A DNA stretch of 64,000 bases from Barthelona sp. PCE (taxonomy: Eukaryota; Metamonada: BaSk clade): assembly GCA_040285745.1 (NCBI GenBank), contig JAUFOR010000008.1:1736001-1800000 (forward strand), read 5' to 3'. Position numbers and translations under genes: made by a program. Positions 9,741 through 19,683 of the stretch are shown here, piece after piece (position 1 is the stretch's first letter; each line of letters opens with the position of its first letter). The notes under the pieces were generated by a model. The model was not told the origin of the DNA, ran no database searches, and saw only the letters and a list, made by a program, of their open reading frames with translations.

Positions 9741-12617
9741 TTAGTCAGAATCTGTAAAATCAGTAACGTGTTTAATCTCCATGTCTAATGACTGTGATCC
9801 TATTGTGAATTCAGTGGAAGTAGTTGGAATGTTTTCAGCGTACTTATAATTATTTTGACCAATTGCTGTTGTTGCAGTCTCCATATTTGTTGCAACAAGT
9901 GCATCAATGTTCACAAAACTGAAGTCCCGGAATAAAGCTTTCTTTTCAAATGACGCAGACTGTGGCATTGTTGAACTCGGAGAATTAGGGCTAAAAAGCT
10001 CTCCATCAAAGAAATTCTTCTCACTTTGGTTACTATCACTGCTTTCAATAAGATTCTTATCACTTTTCGGATACCTGCTCTCAAAGAATGATGTATCTGT
10101 GGGGTCTGCTACATTGGGTTGGAATGGTGGTGTCATTAATTGTAATCTGTCCCAATCCACTCCTCTGAAAAATGCATGCTCTTTAATATGCCTTGCCCCG
10201 TTGGCACCAAGACGCCGATTAGGCTGGCGTTCCAATAGCTTTGCAATGAGGTCACGTGCTTCACTGGAGAAATGAGAGGCAAACTGCCAGTGGATCTGCC
10301 CCTTCACGATATTCTCAAACACAGCTTCTCTTGTATCAGCGGAAAAAGGGGGTATTCCGGCTAACATCTCAAACAACATACAACCAACAGCCCACCAGTC
10401 TACGCTCTTATCATGGCCTTCACCCAAAAGAAGTTCTGGGGCCATGTAGTCACATGTGCCAACCAAAGAAAAATTTCGTCCAGATGATCGACTGCTTCCA
10501 CTCGTTGCACTGAATACTTGTTGATTAGGTTGTTGATTGAGCTGGAAATTAAACTCTGGAGCTAAAAGATTTCCAAAAGATTGCTGAACGCTAAGCGTCG
10601 GTTCTTGGTTAAGAATTGAAGAACCTTGACTGCTTAAACCAAAGTCAATCAATTTAAGGTGGCCGTTGTTCGCAATCAGAATGTTGTCAGGTTTGATATC
10701 ACGATGGATGATATTCTGTTGATGGACAAATTCAACACCTTGAATGATCTCTGCAATGTACTGCATGGCGACATCTTCAGTGAATGATCCAATATTCTTC
10801 AGCAGAGCATATAAATCACCACCAGGATGATACTCCATAACTAAAAAGAGATGCTTAGAGTTCTGGAAAGTATAAAACAACTTAACCATAAACGGCGACT
10901 GTGATGTTGATATCATTATCTCTCTTTCCATTTTGATACGCTTTTTAAGGTTCTTACGGATCATTTCTGACTTTTTAAGCACCTTCATAGCAAATATATC
11001 CTTTGTAGTTCGCTTTTTAACCAAATAAACCTTCCCAAACGCTCCTCGAGAAATTTCCTTAAGCACATCAAAATCATTAACCTGTGGGCATCTCTGCCTC
11101 TGAGGTGACGCCTCCTTTGTTTCTTGCTTCAGCTTCACGTTCTCAATCTTCTGATATATGAGTCTGGACAATGTGCTCGCGAGCTGTTGCACTTCAATAT
11201 TGTGCCCAAACGAGTTCGTGATCAGGATGACCCGTTGCAGGAGAGTTTGCATGTTTGGCTCACTGGGGTTAGCCATTGTGTTAAGATCGCGTGTTATATC
11301 AAGTAACGATTCAAAGGTTCGCCTCATTTTCCGCCGCTTTCCGAGCACAATACGTGTTAACGACTCGTAGAAGTTAGCAATACGGGTGTCAACAGACATG
11401 ATGCTGAGCTGCTCTTTGGCTTCAACAGAGCACGTCTGCGAGTGCTCGTCCATAAAGTCGGCAATGACCCAACTATCGCATATTCTGCACAGGCACCATA
11501 GATTCTCTTTATCTGGTTGTTCTAATGGTTTGGTGGGGGAAATCGGAACAACACGAGATCGATCTGACTCGGTTGACCTCGGCGTCCCCAAACTATTTGG
11601 CGTTCCCTTCCGAGATGACAGTGGTGTGAGGAACATCTTCGTCTTACTCAATGTGATTGGAGTTCCTGGATCAGGGTTACGCGGTTGCTTTAGTGGTCGC
11701 ATTTCAGGAGACTTATCAAAGCTTGTGCGCGGTGGTGAGTACTCGATTGAAGGCATTTCCGCCATTATATTGTCTTCATCATCACTACGGGCTTTGGACG
11801 ATATAAAACTGAACGTCCGCTCCCTCTGTTCAGGTTCAAGTAGCATCGACTGTGTGACCTGATCACTGATAGACATGTGTGGAATATCAGCAGTGTCAGA
11901 ATCCTCAGCGATTGTTGCAATGAGCAGAGACTTGTTCACTGGTGGCGAATGTGCTCTACTATGTATCGAGGGACGTGATCTAATCGGTCTGGGGCCTGCA
12001 GACGGCGAGTACAGCGGGGTAGAGATGCTATCCACGGAATTCCTCCTCTTCAATGATGCTTTTGAAATTGATCTCAGTAAAGGACTCTTACATGAACCGA
12101 AATCATCTTCTCTGACTGCATCCTCGAGCTGACTATATGCATGGGATGCCTGTGCGATACGTCCCATGTGGAACGTACACGATTGAACAAACATCTTTAA
12201 TGTCCAATCAAAAATGTCATTGGAAATCATCAACTGGGTCATCCTCAGCGAGAACCGGAGGATTGCACCATCTCTAAGTTCTGGTAATGTGGTAGAAGAA
12301 TAGTCATCAAGAATTTCTGTGATCTCGTTGAATATTTTCACTTCTAAAGGTGTAAAGTCTGGTAGATGTGACTCCTCCAACTTCTCCAGAGCAGATTTAA
12401 CTGCAATTGAGAACTCTGAAGCAATGTCCCGAAACTTTTCATTGAATATTGCAAGTAATGAACGATCGTCAATATATTCACCCATCGTGGACTCTGCAAT
12501 TGTATCAATTTCATCCTTGAATGCTGAAAATACTGAATCTTCATACAAGAAAACATCTTCTGATCCCGAACTAATGCTTTCAGCATATATCTCAATATCG
12601 GGTAAGCCATTCGTCAT
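9741..12617 (-). CDS. AGC-family protein kinase, IRE/Rim15/Greatwall-like
   Basis: A serine/threonine kinase of 958 aa. The kinase domain covers roughly 500-810: glycine loop SRGAFGKVY, VAIK-type lysine in FAMKVLKKSE, catalytic HRDIKPDN, DFG as LIDFGLS, and the activation segment GTCDYMAPELL. About 60 extra Gln/Asn/Ser-rich residues lie between DFG and the T-loop, as in the MAST/Greatwall/Rim15 group. Near residue 375 a small zinc-finger-like motif (CLCRICDSWV then HSQTC) resembles the finger found before the kinase in plant IRE and yeast Rim15/cek1 kinases. FRDFSFVN near residue 900 looks like an AGC hydrophobic motif. The N-terminal ~370 residues are acidic helices, then Ser/Pro-rich linker. 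In other eukaryotes this group links nutrient state or mitotic exit to phosphatase control; the role here is inferred only. Confidence 0.85.
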   Translation of the reverse strand: MTNGLPDIEIYAESISSGSEDVFLYEDSVFSAFKDEIDTIAESTMGEYIDDRSLLAIFNEKFRDIASEFSIAVKSALEKLEESHLPDFTPLEVKIFNEITEILDDYSSTTLPELRDGAILRFSLRMTQLMISNDIFDWTLKMFVQSCTFHMGRIAQASHAYSQLEDAVREDDFGSCKSPLLRSISKASLKRRNSVDSISTPLYSPSAGPRPIRSRPSIHSRAHSPPVNKSLLIATIAEDSDTADIPHMSISDQVTQSMLLEPEQRERTFSFISSKARSDDEDNIMAEMPSIEYSPPRTSFDKSPEMRPLKQPRNPDPGTPITLSKTKMFLTPLSSRKGTPNSLGTPRSTESDRSRVVPISPTKPLEQPDKENLWCLCRICDSWVIADFMDEHSQTCSVEAKEQLSIMSVDTRIANFYESLTRIVLGKRRKMRRTFESLLDITRDLNTMANPSEPNMQTLLQRVILITNSFGHNIEVQQLASTLSRLIYQKIENVKLKQETKEASPQRQRCPQVNDFDVLKEISRGAFGKVYLVKKRTTKDIFAMKVLKKSEMIRKNLKKRIKMEREIMISTSQSPFMVKLFYTFQNSKHLFLVMEYHPGGDLYALLKNIGSFTEDVAMQYIAEIIQGVEFVHQQNIIHRDIKPDNILIANNGHLKLIDFGLSSQGSSILNQEPTLSVQQSFGNLLAPEFNFQLNQQPNQQVFSATSGSSRSSGRNFSLVGTCDYMAPELLLGEGHDKSVDWWAVGCMLFEMLAGIPPFSADTREAVFENIVKGQIHWQFASHFSSEARDLIAKLLERQPNRRLGANGARHIKEHAFFRGVDWDRLQLMTPPFQPNVADPTDTSFFESRYPKSDKNLIESSDSNQSEKNFFDGELFSPNSPSSTMPQSASFEKKALFRDFSFVNIDALVATNMETATTAIGQNNYKYAENIPTTSTEFTIGSQSLDMEIKHVTDFTDSD

Positions 12618-12729
12618 TGTTAGTGGTTTTTCATGCTTTTAATAAATAGGAAAGGTGTAATAAAAACGATAACAATTTCTAGTTGTTGTGACGTTTATAT
12701 TCCTTTTCACACAGCCTTTCACTAAAACA

Positions 12730-13575
12730 ATGTCAGAATACTCCCGAAGAGAGTACACAAAAAACCAGGCACATATTCTATCATTGCTGAGCAAATCTAC
12801 ATTGTTCCCAAAACGTTTTACCTTTCCCAATACATCTGTAGCATTCAAAACACACAAAACATCAACGGGATTTCACACAGTATATTCTATCAAAGGAGAT
12901 TCTATGTCTTCTCCAGAGAAATCTGACGAAGAAAGTGCTGTTGTCATTGAACAGACTCATGAACCAGTCCTCGAACCAGAACCCAAGCAGGAAATGACTA
13001 TAAATACCCCTATCGGACCAAAGATACGTGAAATGATTTCATCGCAATGTTTTTCCGATTTACTCTGCTTTTTCCGGAACATGGATGAGGAAGATCTTGC
13101 GGCCTTTAAAGATAGGGAGCGTTCAATACTCCCAGTGCATCGTTTATTAGAAGAAAGGGCACCTCTTGACATAATCACCCAGATGCTTGAGTTAGATTTG
13201 TTTAGAGTGGATCTTCATGACAAGAATGGTTTTAATTGTTTGCATTTAAGTATTTTTTATTCTTTGAGTTGTCTAAAATTGTTTATACCGAAATATATTG
13301 AATTGATTAATACCAGTACTTATAATGATGAAGAAGATACTTTATTACATATTGCAGTCAGAGAAAGACACATTTCTATCATCCGTATCCTTCACAGACA
13401 TAAAATCAATCTTTTCGCAAATAATAAGACTGGACAGACAGCCCATGAACTTGCTGTTAAGTTAAATTACTTAAAGTGTGCGGAATTCTTGAGTAGAGCT
13501 GAAGCAAGTTCTAAGGGTGTAGGTGTGAAACGTACTGTAAGTGTTAAACCTACAAAAAAACAAAAAACACACTAA
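12730..13575 (+). CDS. Ankyrin-repeat protein, 281 aa
   Basis: Three or so ankyrin repeats occupy about residues 150-260: DKNGFNCLHLSIFYSLSCL, then DTLLHIAVRERHISIIRIL, then NKTGQTAHELAVKLNYLKC. The C-terminal tail is basic (VKPTKKQKTH) and could be a nuclear localisation signal. I start at the ATG at 12730, because ATTCCTTTTCACACAG lies about 25-40 bases upstream. A second ATG at 12904 begins a more ordinary acidic segment and is a reasonable alternative. Binding partner unknown. Confidence 0.7.
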   Translation: MSEYSRREYTKNQAHILSLLSKSTLFPKRFTFPNTSVAFKTHKTSTGFHTVYSIKGDSMSSPEKSDEESAVVIEQTHEPVLEPEPKQEMTINTPIGPKIREMISSQCFSDLLCFFRNMDEEDLAAFKDRERSILPVHRLLEERAPLDIITQMLELDLFRVDLHDKNGFNCLHLSIFYSLSCLKLFIPKYIELINTSTYNDEEDTLLHIAVRERHISIIRILHRHKINLFANNKTGQTAHELAVKLNYLKCAEFLSRAEASSKGVGVKRTVSVKPTKKQKTH

Positions 13576-13586
13576 TTTTATTCTTT

Positions 13587-14270
13587 TTAATAGCATAAAA
13601 TTTTTGCACCACTCATTAATTTTTCATGACAAAAGGCAAATTCCTTGTTATTCAATAATATTTTAATGATATTTCGCATTGTTTCAAAGGTGTAGTTGTT
13701 TTTTGAACTTGATTGTACAAAAATGCACAGTTTGTAAAATAACTCACTTAAAAAGCACCTCATGATCAATATTTGGTGTACAAAAAAATCAAAACACATT
13801 GAAAAAGTATGAATATTTAGAAATTTTGGCAAACAGTGATAAACTTCATTGTATAAGGAATTTGAGGCAAAAATCAAGATCCATTCTAATATACGGACGT
13901 CAACAGGTACAGAATCACTCTCAAGAAAAGTAGATAGACTATTTAAAAAGGAATAATTGTAAGGTAATTTAGGTAGACTAAAAAGGAAGCAAACAAGCCC
14001 TTCTGTGTCAAGTTTCATCAAGTTTAGCCCAAGTAAAAGTTCTATAACGTCGAAAAATGAAGCCAATGCAATAAAATTTGATTCCTTAACATGTTCTTCA
14101 GCAATTGACCACATATTTGTGGAAAAAAGCTCAATAAAATCATTAAAACTTTGCCCATCTATACGAAAAACCTGTTTTAAGTGGGAACTTACAGATGATC
14201 TAATCCTCTCAATTATGAAGCACTCGGCTCCATTGAATGTGGATATCTCCGGGATTGCTTCTAAATACAT
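13587..14270 (-). CDS. Unrecognised 227-aa alpha-helical protein
   Basis: No family recognised. The protein is mostly helical with many Leu, Phe and Ser residues (for example FFDVIELLLGLNLMKL and LSELFYKLCIFVQS), a composition that suggests HEAT-like or helical-solenoid packing rather than membrane spans. The start at 14270 is preceded about 25 bases upstream by TCACCTCTTTCCGCAA, like other promoters in the window. It converges with the ankyrin gene: the stops are only about 12 bases apart. Confidence 0.55.
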   Translation of the reverse strand: MYLEAIPEISTFNGAECFIIERIRSSVSSHLKQVFRIDGQSFNDFIELFSTNMWSIAEEHVKESNFIALASFFDVIELLLGLNLMKLDTEGLVCFLFSLPKLPYNYSFLNSLSTFLESDSVPVDVRILEWILIFASNSLYNEVYHCLPKFLNIHTFSMCFDFFVHQILIMRCFLSELFYKLCIFVQSSSKNNYTFETMRNIIKILLNNKEFAFCHEKLMSGAKILCY

Positions 14271-14562
14271 CGTTAGTTGTTCTTGAATTGCGGAAAGAGG
14301 TGATAAATGAGCTATTGAATTTTGAATGTGTCAATATGCTATGTTAAGGCTATACGAACAATTTAATAGTGATCTATCCACAATATTACGTTGATAGAAA
14401 GGTTAAGCTTGATGGTATACTACCTATGATATAATCATCTTTATGTTCATGATACACACTTGCCTGTCAATTTAATTTCCCCTACCCACAAAAGAAACGT
14501 GTCAAATGTTAATATCGGATGTTTTTCATTTCTTTCTACAATACATCATTAAAACAACGCCG

Positions 14563-17500
14563 ATGTCGTTTTTTAACAGACGTCAGGCTGGGAAATTCAG
14601 GAACATACTTGAAAGATGGGCTAGGATACAAGAGAGTGTTGAAACAGAAGGTATTAGCTCACAATTGCTTACTTTTCTGCGTAACTTCCAGAAACTACCC
14701 GACTTTGCTAAAGTAGATGTCGGAGACAGGGCTAAATTCAATGAGTGTCTGGGTGGAACTATGATTCACATTATTCGTCTTGTAGCATACACTAAGCCAG
14801 AAGTAGAACTTTTACTTTTCATTGAGGTATTTGAGCGCATCATGGGACATGTGAGCAGCCTTCAGACATTAAAAAACAACTCAGCCATTATTAATAGTTT
14901 CACCAGTTTACTTGAAGCATCCAACTCAAATTCAATAATTTTTTTTGACAGATGTTATAAGGACCTCGCCATCCTCCTGCAGTATTGTGAGAAGATCGAT
15001 AGTTTTGTACGTAAAGGATGTTACAAGTTGTTGTGCAATCTATTAGATCATGATGGTATGTCCTCACGTAGTCTTTTACATTTTATTGACTTCACAGGTT
15101 TCCTCATTCAGCAAAGAAATGTTGCATACGAGGAGAATGTTGTGTTTCAAACAAATAGGAGAAAGGACCAAGAAGATATGCAGATCAGAACAAGATCACA
15201 TTCATTAACGTTCAAATTCGCCCCTACCATTTCCACAGCATTAAATTGGCTTCTTCCTAGACACATTGACACCATCGAGAAGTTTTCGGGTTCTTTCCAA
15301 GAACAACTGCAAGTTTCTCATGAAGACAGTGATCATTTTGAGAGAATTGATCATATCCAACGTCATATAGATTTCATCACTGGTATTTACGATGTTAAAA
15401 TAGTGGATATATGTTTCATGTTGATGCCACATTATCCAATGGAGGCTCTCAGTGTTATTGGTCCATTTTTATTATTGACTTCTTGTAGACAGCATTTATC
15501 CTCAGATCAGGCCGTTGGTATGATTCGTGAGGTACTTAACTCAATTGAAGTTGGTGGAAAAAGCGGTGTAGACACGTTCAACGGCATAGGTTTGAGTTTT
15601 TTATTGGGAGTTTTTGTTGATATAGAGTTTTGCAGCGGTGGATCTCTTAAATACATCCTTCATCTTTTAGAAACATCACCACTTGTCTTCAAACAGCAAC
15701 TTATTAAATCACTGGATATGTATCTGCTTACGAATCCGACTGTGATGCTCGAACACTTCTTTGCAAGTCTGGATACCGTTTTCGAACATAATTATTTCGA
15801 TTGTGACGGAGTTTTTGAAGACTTTATCAAACATATATTTTTTTACTGTGGTCGTGATCGTGCTATTGAGTGTACCAACAAGTTCATTGACATTCTAGAG
15901 AAGCTACTTAAGAACGATAATGTTTTTGGCGCAATGTTTATGATTAATGTCTTATATGAAACAGCAAAGCATAATTTTGATGACACACCCGGACTGACTT
16001 CCATTGTTTTAAAGGATAAGGCCATCTTTGAGCGTATTTACACAGTTATGATCGAATGTATGCGATTGAATATCACAACAATCAATTACATAATCATCAT
16101 TTATTGCACTAACGTTGTCAATGCAGTTGAGTTCTGTAAGCGAATGGATCTTGACACATGTATGCGATATCCAGACTTTATCAACACATATTTCTATTGT
16201 TTGAGCACATGTTGTGATGATGAGCACATGTCACGATTTGAACTTGAGCTATCCGAGTATCTGAGTACAGCAACGGACTGTTTTGAGAGGATCATGGACA
16301 TTTGTTGTTTGATCTCAAACAGCTATCTCAGCACAAAGATAGCAACTGAACTTATCCAACCGTCCATTGAGGAACTCATGCTTGAGAAGTCATGTTGGTC
16401 AAATACAGAAATATTTGACTTGATGTGTGGGTTTTATGGTAAGGCAAGTGAGTACCTCGTCACGGAGGAAGAAAAATCTGAAATGTTTGCGCGTGTGGAG
16501 TTGTCTGTTGTGGTTGATTATGTTTATTCAATGTTGCAAGTCAATGATATGCCATCAAGTGCATTGGGACTCTTTTTAGATATTTTTGTTGACTGCATCG
16601 ACTACAAATCTTTTAGTGGTAAACCACGCTTCCACAATATTCTCAAACCCAAGAACATATATCCTTTATTCGACTATGATTCTGTCGTATCGGTGCAATG
16701 TAGCTCCATAATGTGTGATTTACAGACGCCACTGCACAGCCCTTCCCTTATGCTACAGAAGCTCAAGGCACATGAATCAACCGTAGTTCCCATGTTCAAA
16801 TCCAAGGAGCGATGTGTTTTGTTCTGTGAGTTGCTGCGTAAGAACCCAGACAATAAGCTACTCTGGGACATGGTCAGTGTTTTTTCATTACACCCCACAA
16901 ATTGCGATTTGCTTGTTGATGCGGAAATCCTTCCTCTACTACTTTCCATGGAGAGGGACGTGACGGAAGTTGTTGTGAATATCGTGGTTCGTTCAGAAAC
17001 AGGTATTGCCAAATTACTTAGTGTTTTCAAACACTCGCATATGCATTTGCTATTGCACGTTGTTGAGGCGATGGTTGTTCGTCCGCACTCATATCTCATG
17101 TGCCGTGATTTGAACGAGGTGGTCACCCATAACGTTGACAAACAAGGAACATCATTAGAATTCTCAGTTGTTGATTTCAAGATTCCTGTCACTCTCAACG
17201 ATCACATTAAAAGCCATGTCGTCTATGATCATTTCTCCAGCGATGAGGACTTCATTACGTTCCTTGCAGTCGATGTTGAGACAGAAGAAGGTGTGAAGCG
17301 TGTTCCTATTGACCTAAAGAATGGATCTGTGTGTAGTCTCCGTGTTGGAGATCATATAATTGACATTAAGGGAACACCTCAACCGCGTCTGTGCCACGTG
17401 TCATTCACTAAAAACGTTGTTGTGATTGAGTTCAAACATCTTGAAGCTCGGTTCAGTATTCGACTTACTTCAAAGATTAAACACGTTGCGTTTGTCATTG

Positions 17501-19542
17501 TTAATCCTTTGATAGTGTATGCAATTAATGGTGACACGGCTGTTGTTTCAAATCGCGTTTTTCCAACAAAGGCTGATGTTTACGCTCAATATTATACCCT
17601 AGATCTTTTCGGCAAATGTCTTGATTATTTTTCTTTGCATTCTGATGATGAATGGAGTCTTGACAGCTTTATTGAAGTTGTTTTCCGTTCATTATGCCAC
17701 GAAGATGTCTTTGAAACAGCATGTAGTGAGATTAGAAGTAATGCAATTGTGTTACAGAAGCTTGGTGCATTACAATTACTTTTCCGAAAGTATTTGGTTC
17801 ATAAATCCAGTCTTGATCCTGATATCCATGCTTTTTTCTTGGGTACTTGCCTTTCATTGCTTGACGATAGTGGTTTTGAAGAAGTTTTGAATGGTCTTTT
17901 AAAATTTTCAAACTATTCATTTTTATTACCTTATTTCAACGTTACTATTAACACACTTCTACAAAGATGCTCGTCTTCTGATAAGTTATGTCACCAGTTG
18001 CGCTCGCTTTTAATGAGTATTATTTTGTCTGGAGATGAACTTGACTACGCATTTTGTTCCTATTTGGAACAGATCACAGTATTCACAAGCGACATACTCA
18101 TCACATTGTTGGAGACGGTCTGTATGGTGATTGATAGTGCCAGGAAGAATCGTAGGACAGATCCCGATGTTTCAGTTGCAATACTGCAGTTAACGTGGCA
18201 TTGTAACACAGCACCTGTTATATGTTCGACATTGCATCTCTTTTCAAGGTTTTTTACATCTTTTGACTCAATCCCCATTGTTATGCTTTCGGTTTTGCTA
18301 GCTGGTTTGGAAAAATGCAATGATGCATCATTACTATCATGTATTGAGTCGGTGTTTTTTATCAAAACGAAGGCCCAAGTCGGTATCGAAGCAACAAAAC
18401 AAAATTTCAAAGATAACACGATTGTTGGCGGAGAAAAATCTGATGAAGTGCTTTTGCACGAGTTTTCCTTGGATGTTTTTGCTAAGCCACATACTTTTGA
18501 TTTCCTAATCAACTGTATGATTGGCCTCTCCCAACTGGAGGGGTACAGCGAGTTCATTAGAAACGTCCTCACACCTGCTATTTGTAGATTAACAATCATA
18601 CCGTGCAACGTTGACCATCATGTTCTTCTTAGGGTACTTATAATGCTAGTGAACGATTCAACCAACGATGATATGTGTGATGCAATAACACATACTTTAC
18701 TGATCTCTGATGAGCTACTTTTTGAGACCACTTCAGAGTTTGACAGCATTTATGCAAATGACACCAATCTCACCCGCTCTTTGCTTAGTACATTGCTGAA
18801 GAGTATCATATCAGGCGATCTGAATGAGAAACACCTTGTTTTGTTGAAGAGATTATTAGATTTAACTTTTGTTGATGGTGAGTCAATATCTCAAACGATT
18901 TTTATTATGTTAAGTCAAGTTTATTTCAAAGCATCTGTTGATATGAAGCGATTACCACTCTTCCAAGACATACTTGATATTATTGAATTGCTTTTATTAA
19001 CTGAAATATCTTCATATAGAATCTCAGCTATTGTTAGTCATAGTCATGTGTTTTACTCGCTATTCTTGGGATTTGCCAAATCACCAGAATTAATATTGGT
19101 ATTTTTTAAGGTGCTTGAGCAATATCACATTGAGTCGAATATTTATGATAGTCAGTTGATAAGTTTGTTGAAGAAATTACTCCAAAACGATGATATCAAT
19201 GAGTATTTCTCAGGATTATGTGATTCGCTTGGTATAAATCCATTTAAGGACAATAATGATTCGAACGGCGGTGCACTTTGCCTCAGTCCAGGTTCTTTTG
19301 GTAGCTGTGATTTTGAAATTAATCTGGACTCTAAATTAACAAACTTTTTAGCAATTTCTGAGTCTGAAATTGATGAAACATTTAGTCGTATAAAAATGCT
19401 CATTAATACACGTTTAACATCACTTCAAAATGCTGTTAAAGAGCGTCTGCATGCGTATTTAGAAGCTGGAGAGCATTCTCTGTTTGATTTTGATGCTACT
19501 AAAGCAGATACACGATTTATTGATGTTGTTGATGATATGTAG
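14563..19542 (+). CDS. BEACH-family-like giant protein without a BEACH domain
   Basis: A 1659-aa protein made largely of helical repeats. Around residues 880-1000 a beta-rich stretch (for example VPIDLKNGSVCSLRVGDHII, then HVSFTKNVVVIEFKHLEARF) resembles the concanavalin-A-like domain that sits between armadillo-like helices in LRBA, neurobeachin and other BEACH proteins. The C-terminal PH-BEACH-WD part of those proteins is absent: the frame closes with TAG at 19542 and the next gene starts 141 bases later. The ATG at 14563 (MSFFNRRQAG) is preferred over an in-frame one at 14506, because TCATTTCTTTCTA lies between them. The family link is an inference from domain order; a plain helical-repeat scaffold is the alternative. 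Confidence 0.5.
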   Translation: MSFFNRRQAGKFRNILERWARIQESVETEGISSQLLTFLRNFQKLPDFAKVDVGDRAKFNECLGGTMIHIIRLVAYTKPEVELLLFIEVFERIMGHVSSLQTLKNNSAIINSFTSLLEASNSNSIIFFDRCYKDLAILLQYCEKIDSFVRKGCYKLLCNLLDHDGMSSRSLLHFIDFTGFLIQQRNVAYEENVVFQTNRRKDQEDMQIRTRSHSLTFKFAPTISTALNWLLPRHIDTIEKFSGSFQEQLQVSHEDSDHFERIDHIQRHIDFITGIYDVKIVDICFMLMPHYPMEALSVIGPFLLLTSCRQHLSSDQAVGMIREVLNSIEVGGKSGVDTFNGIGLSFLLGVFVDIEFCSGGSLKYILHLLETSPLVFKQQLIKSLDMYLLTNPTVMLEHFFASLDTVFEHNYFDCDGVFEDFIKHIFFYCGRDRAIECTNKFIDILEKLLKNDNVFGAMFMINVLYETAKHNFDDTPGLTSIVLKDKAIFERIYTVMIECMRLNITTINYIIIIYCTNVVNAVEFCKRMDLDTCMRYPDFINTYFYCLSTCCDDEHMSRFELELSEYLSTATDCFERIMDICCLISNSYLSTKIATELIQPSIEELMLEKSCWSNTEIFDLMCGFYGKASEYLVTEEEKSEMFARVELSVVVDYVYSMLQVNDMPSSALGLFLDIFVDCIDYKSFSGKPRFHNILKPKNIYPLFDYDSVVSVQCSSIMCDLQTPLHSPSLMLQKLKAHESTVVPMFKSKERCVLFCELLRKNPDNKLLWDMVSVFSLHPTNCDLLVDAEILPLLLSMERDVTEVVVNIVVRSETGIAKLLSVFKHSHMHLLLHVVEAMVVRPHSYLMCRDLNEVVTHNVDKQGTSLEFSVVDFKIPVTLNDHIKSHVVYDHFSSDEDFITFLAVDVETEEGVKRVPIDLKNGSVCSLRVGDHIIDIKGTPQPRLCHVSFTKNVVVIEFKHLEARFSIRLTSKIKHVAFVIVNPLIVYAINGDTAVVSNRVFPTKADVYAQYYTLDLFGKCLDYFSLHSDDEWSLDSFIEVVFRSLCHEDVFETACSEIRSNAIVLQKLGALQLLFRKYLVHKSSLDPDIHAFFLGTCLSLLDDSGFEEVLNGLLKFSNYSFLLPYFNVTINTLLQRCSSSDKLCHQLRSLLMSIILSGDELDYAFCSYLEQITVFTSDILITLLETVCMVIDSARKNRRTDPDVSVAILQLTWHCNTAPVICSTLHLFSRFFTSFDSIPIVMLSVLLAGLEKCNDASLLSCIESVFFIKTKAQVGIEATKQNFKDNTIVGGEKSDEVLLHEFSLDVFAKPHTFDFLINCMIGLSQLEGYSEFIRNVLTPAICRLTIIPCNVDHHVLLRVLIMLVNDSTNDDMCDAITHTLLISDELLFETTSEFDSIYANDTNLTRSLLSTLLKSIISGDLNEKHLVLLKRLLDLTFVDGESISQTIFIMLSQVYFKASVDMKRLPLFQDILDIIELLLLTEISSYRISAIVSHSHVFYSLFLGFAKSPELILVFFKVLEQYHIESNIYDSQLISLLKKLLQNDDINEYFSGLCDSLGINPFKDNNDSNGGALCLSPGSFGSCDFEINLDSKLTNFLAISESEIDETFSRIKMLINTRLTSLQNAVKERLHAYLEAGEHSLFDFDATKADTRFIDVVDDM

Positions 19543-19683
19543 GATTTTCTTTAAGTAACATTTTTTGTTAATTTTATTCATGTAAAGGCATGTAGAGATC
19601 CATATAAACCTCAAAAAGGAGGTGTGAGACAGTATAATAAATATTTAAGTTGTTTTATTCATAAATACCTTTTCACTGGGCAT

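Noticed and set aside
12700-12880. CACACAG sites as 3' splice sites before the ankyrin gene
   Set aside because: No GTATGT donor is found upstream with a coding exon, and TTCCTTTTCACACAG fits the promoter motif better.
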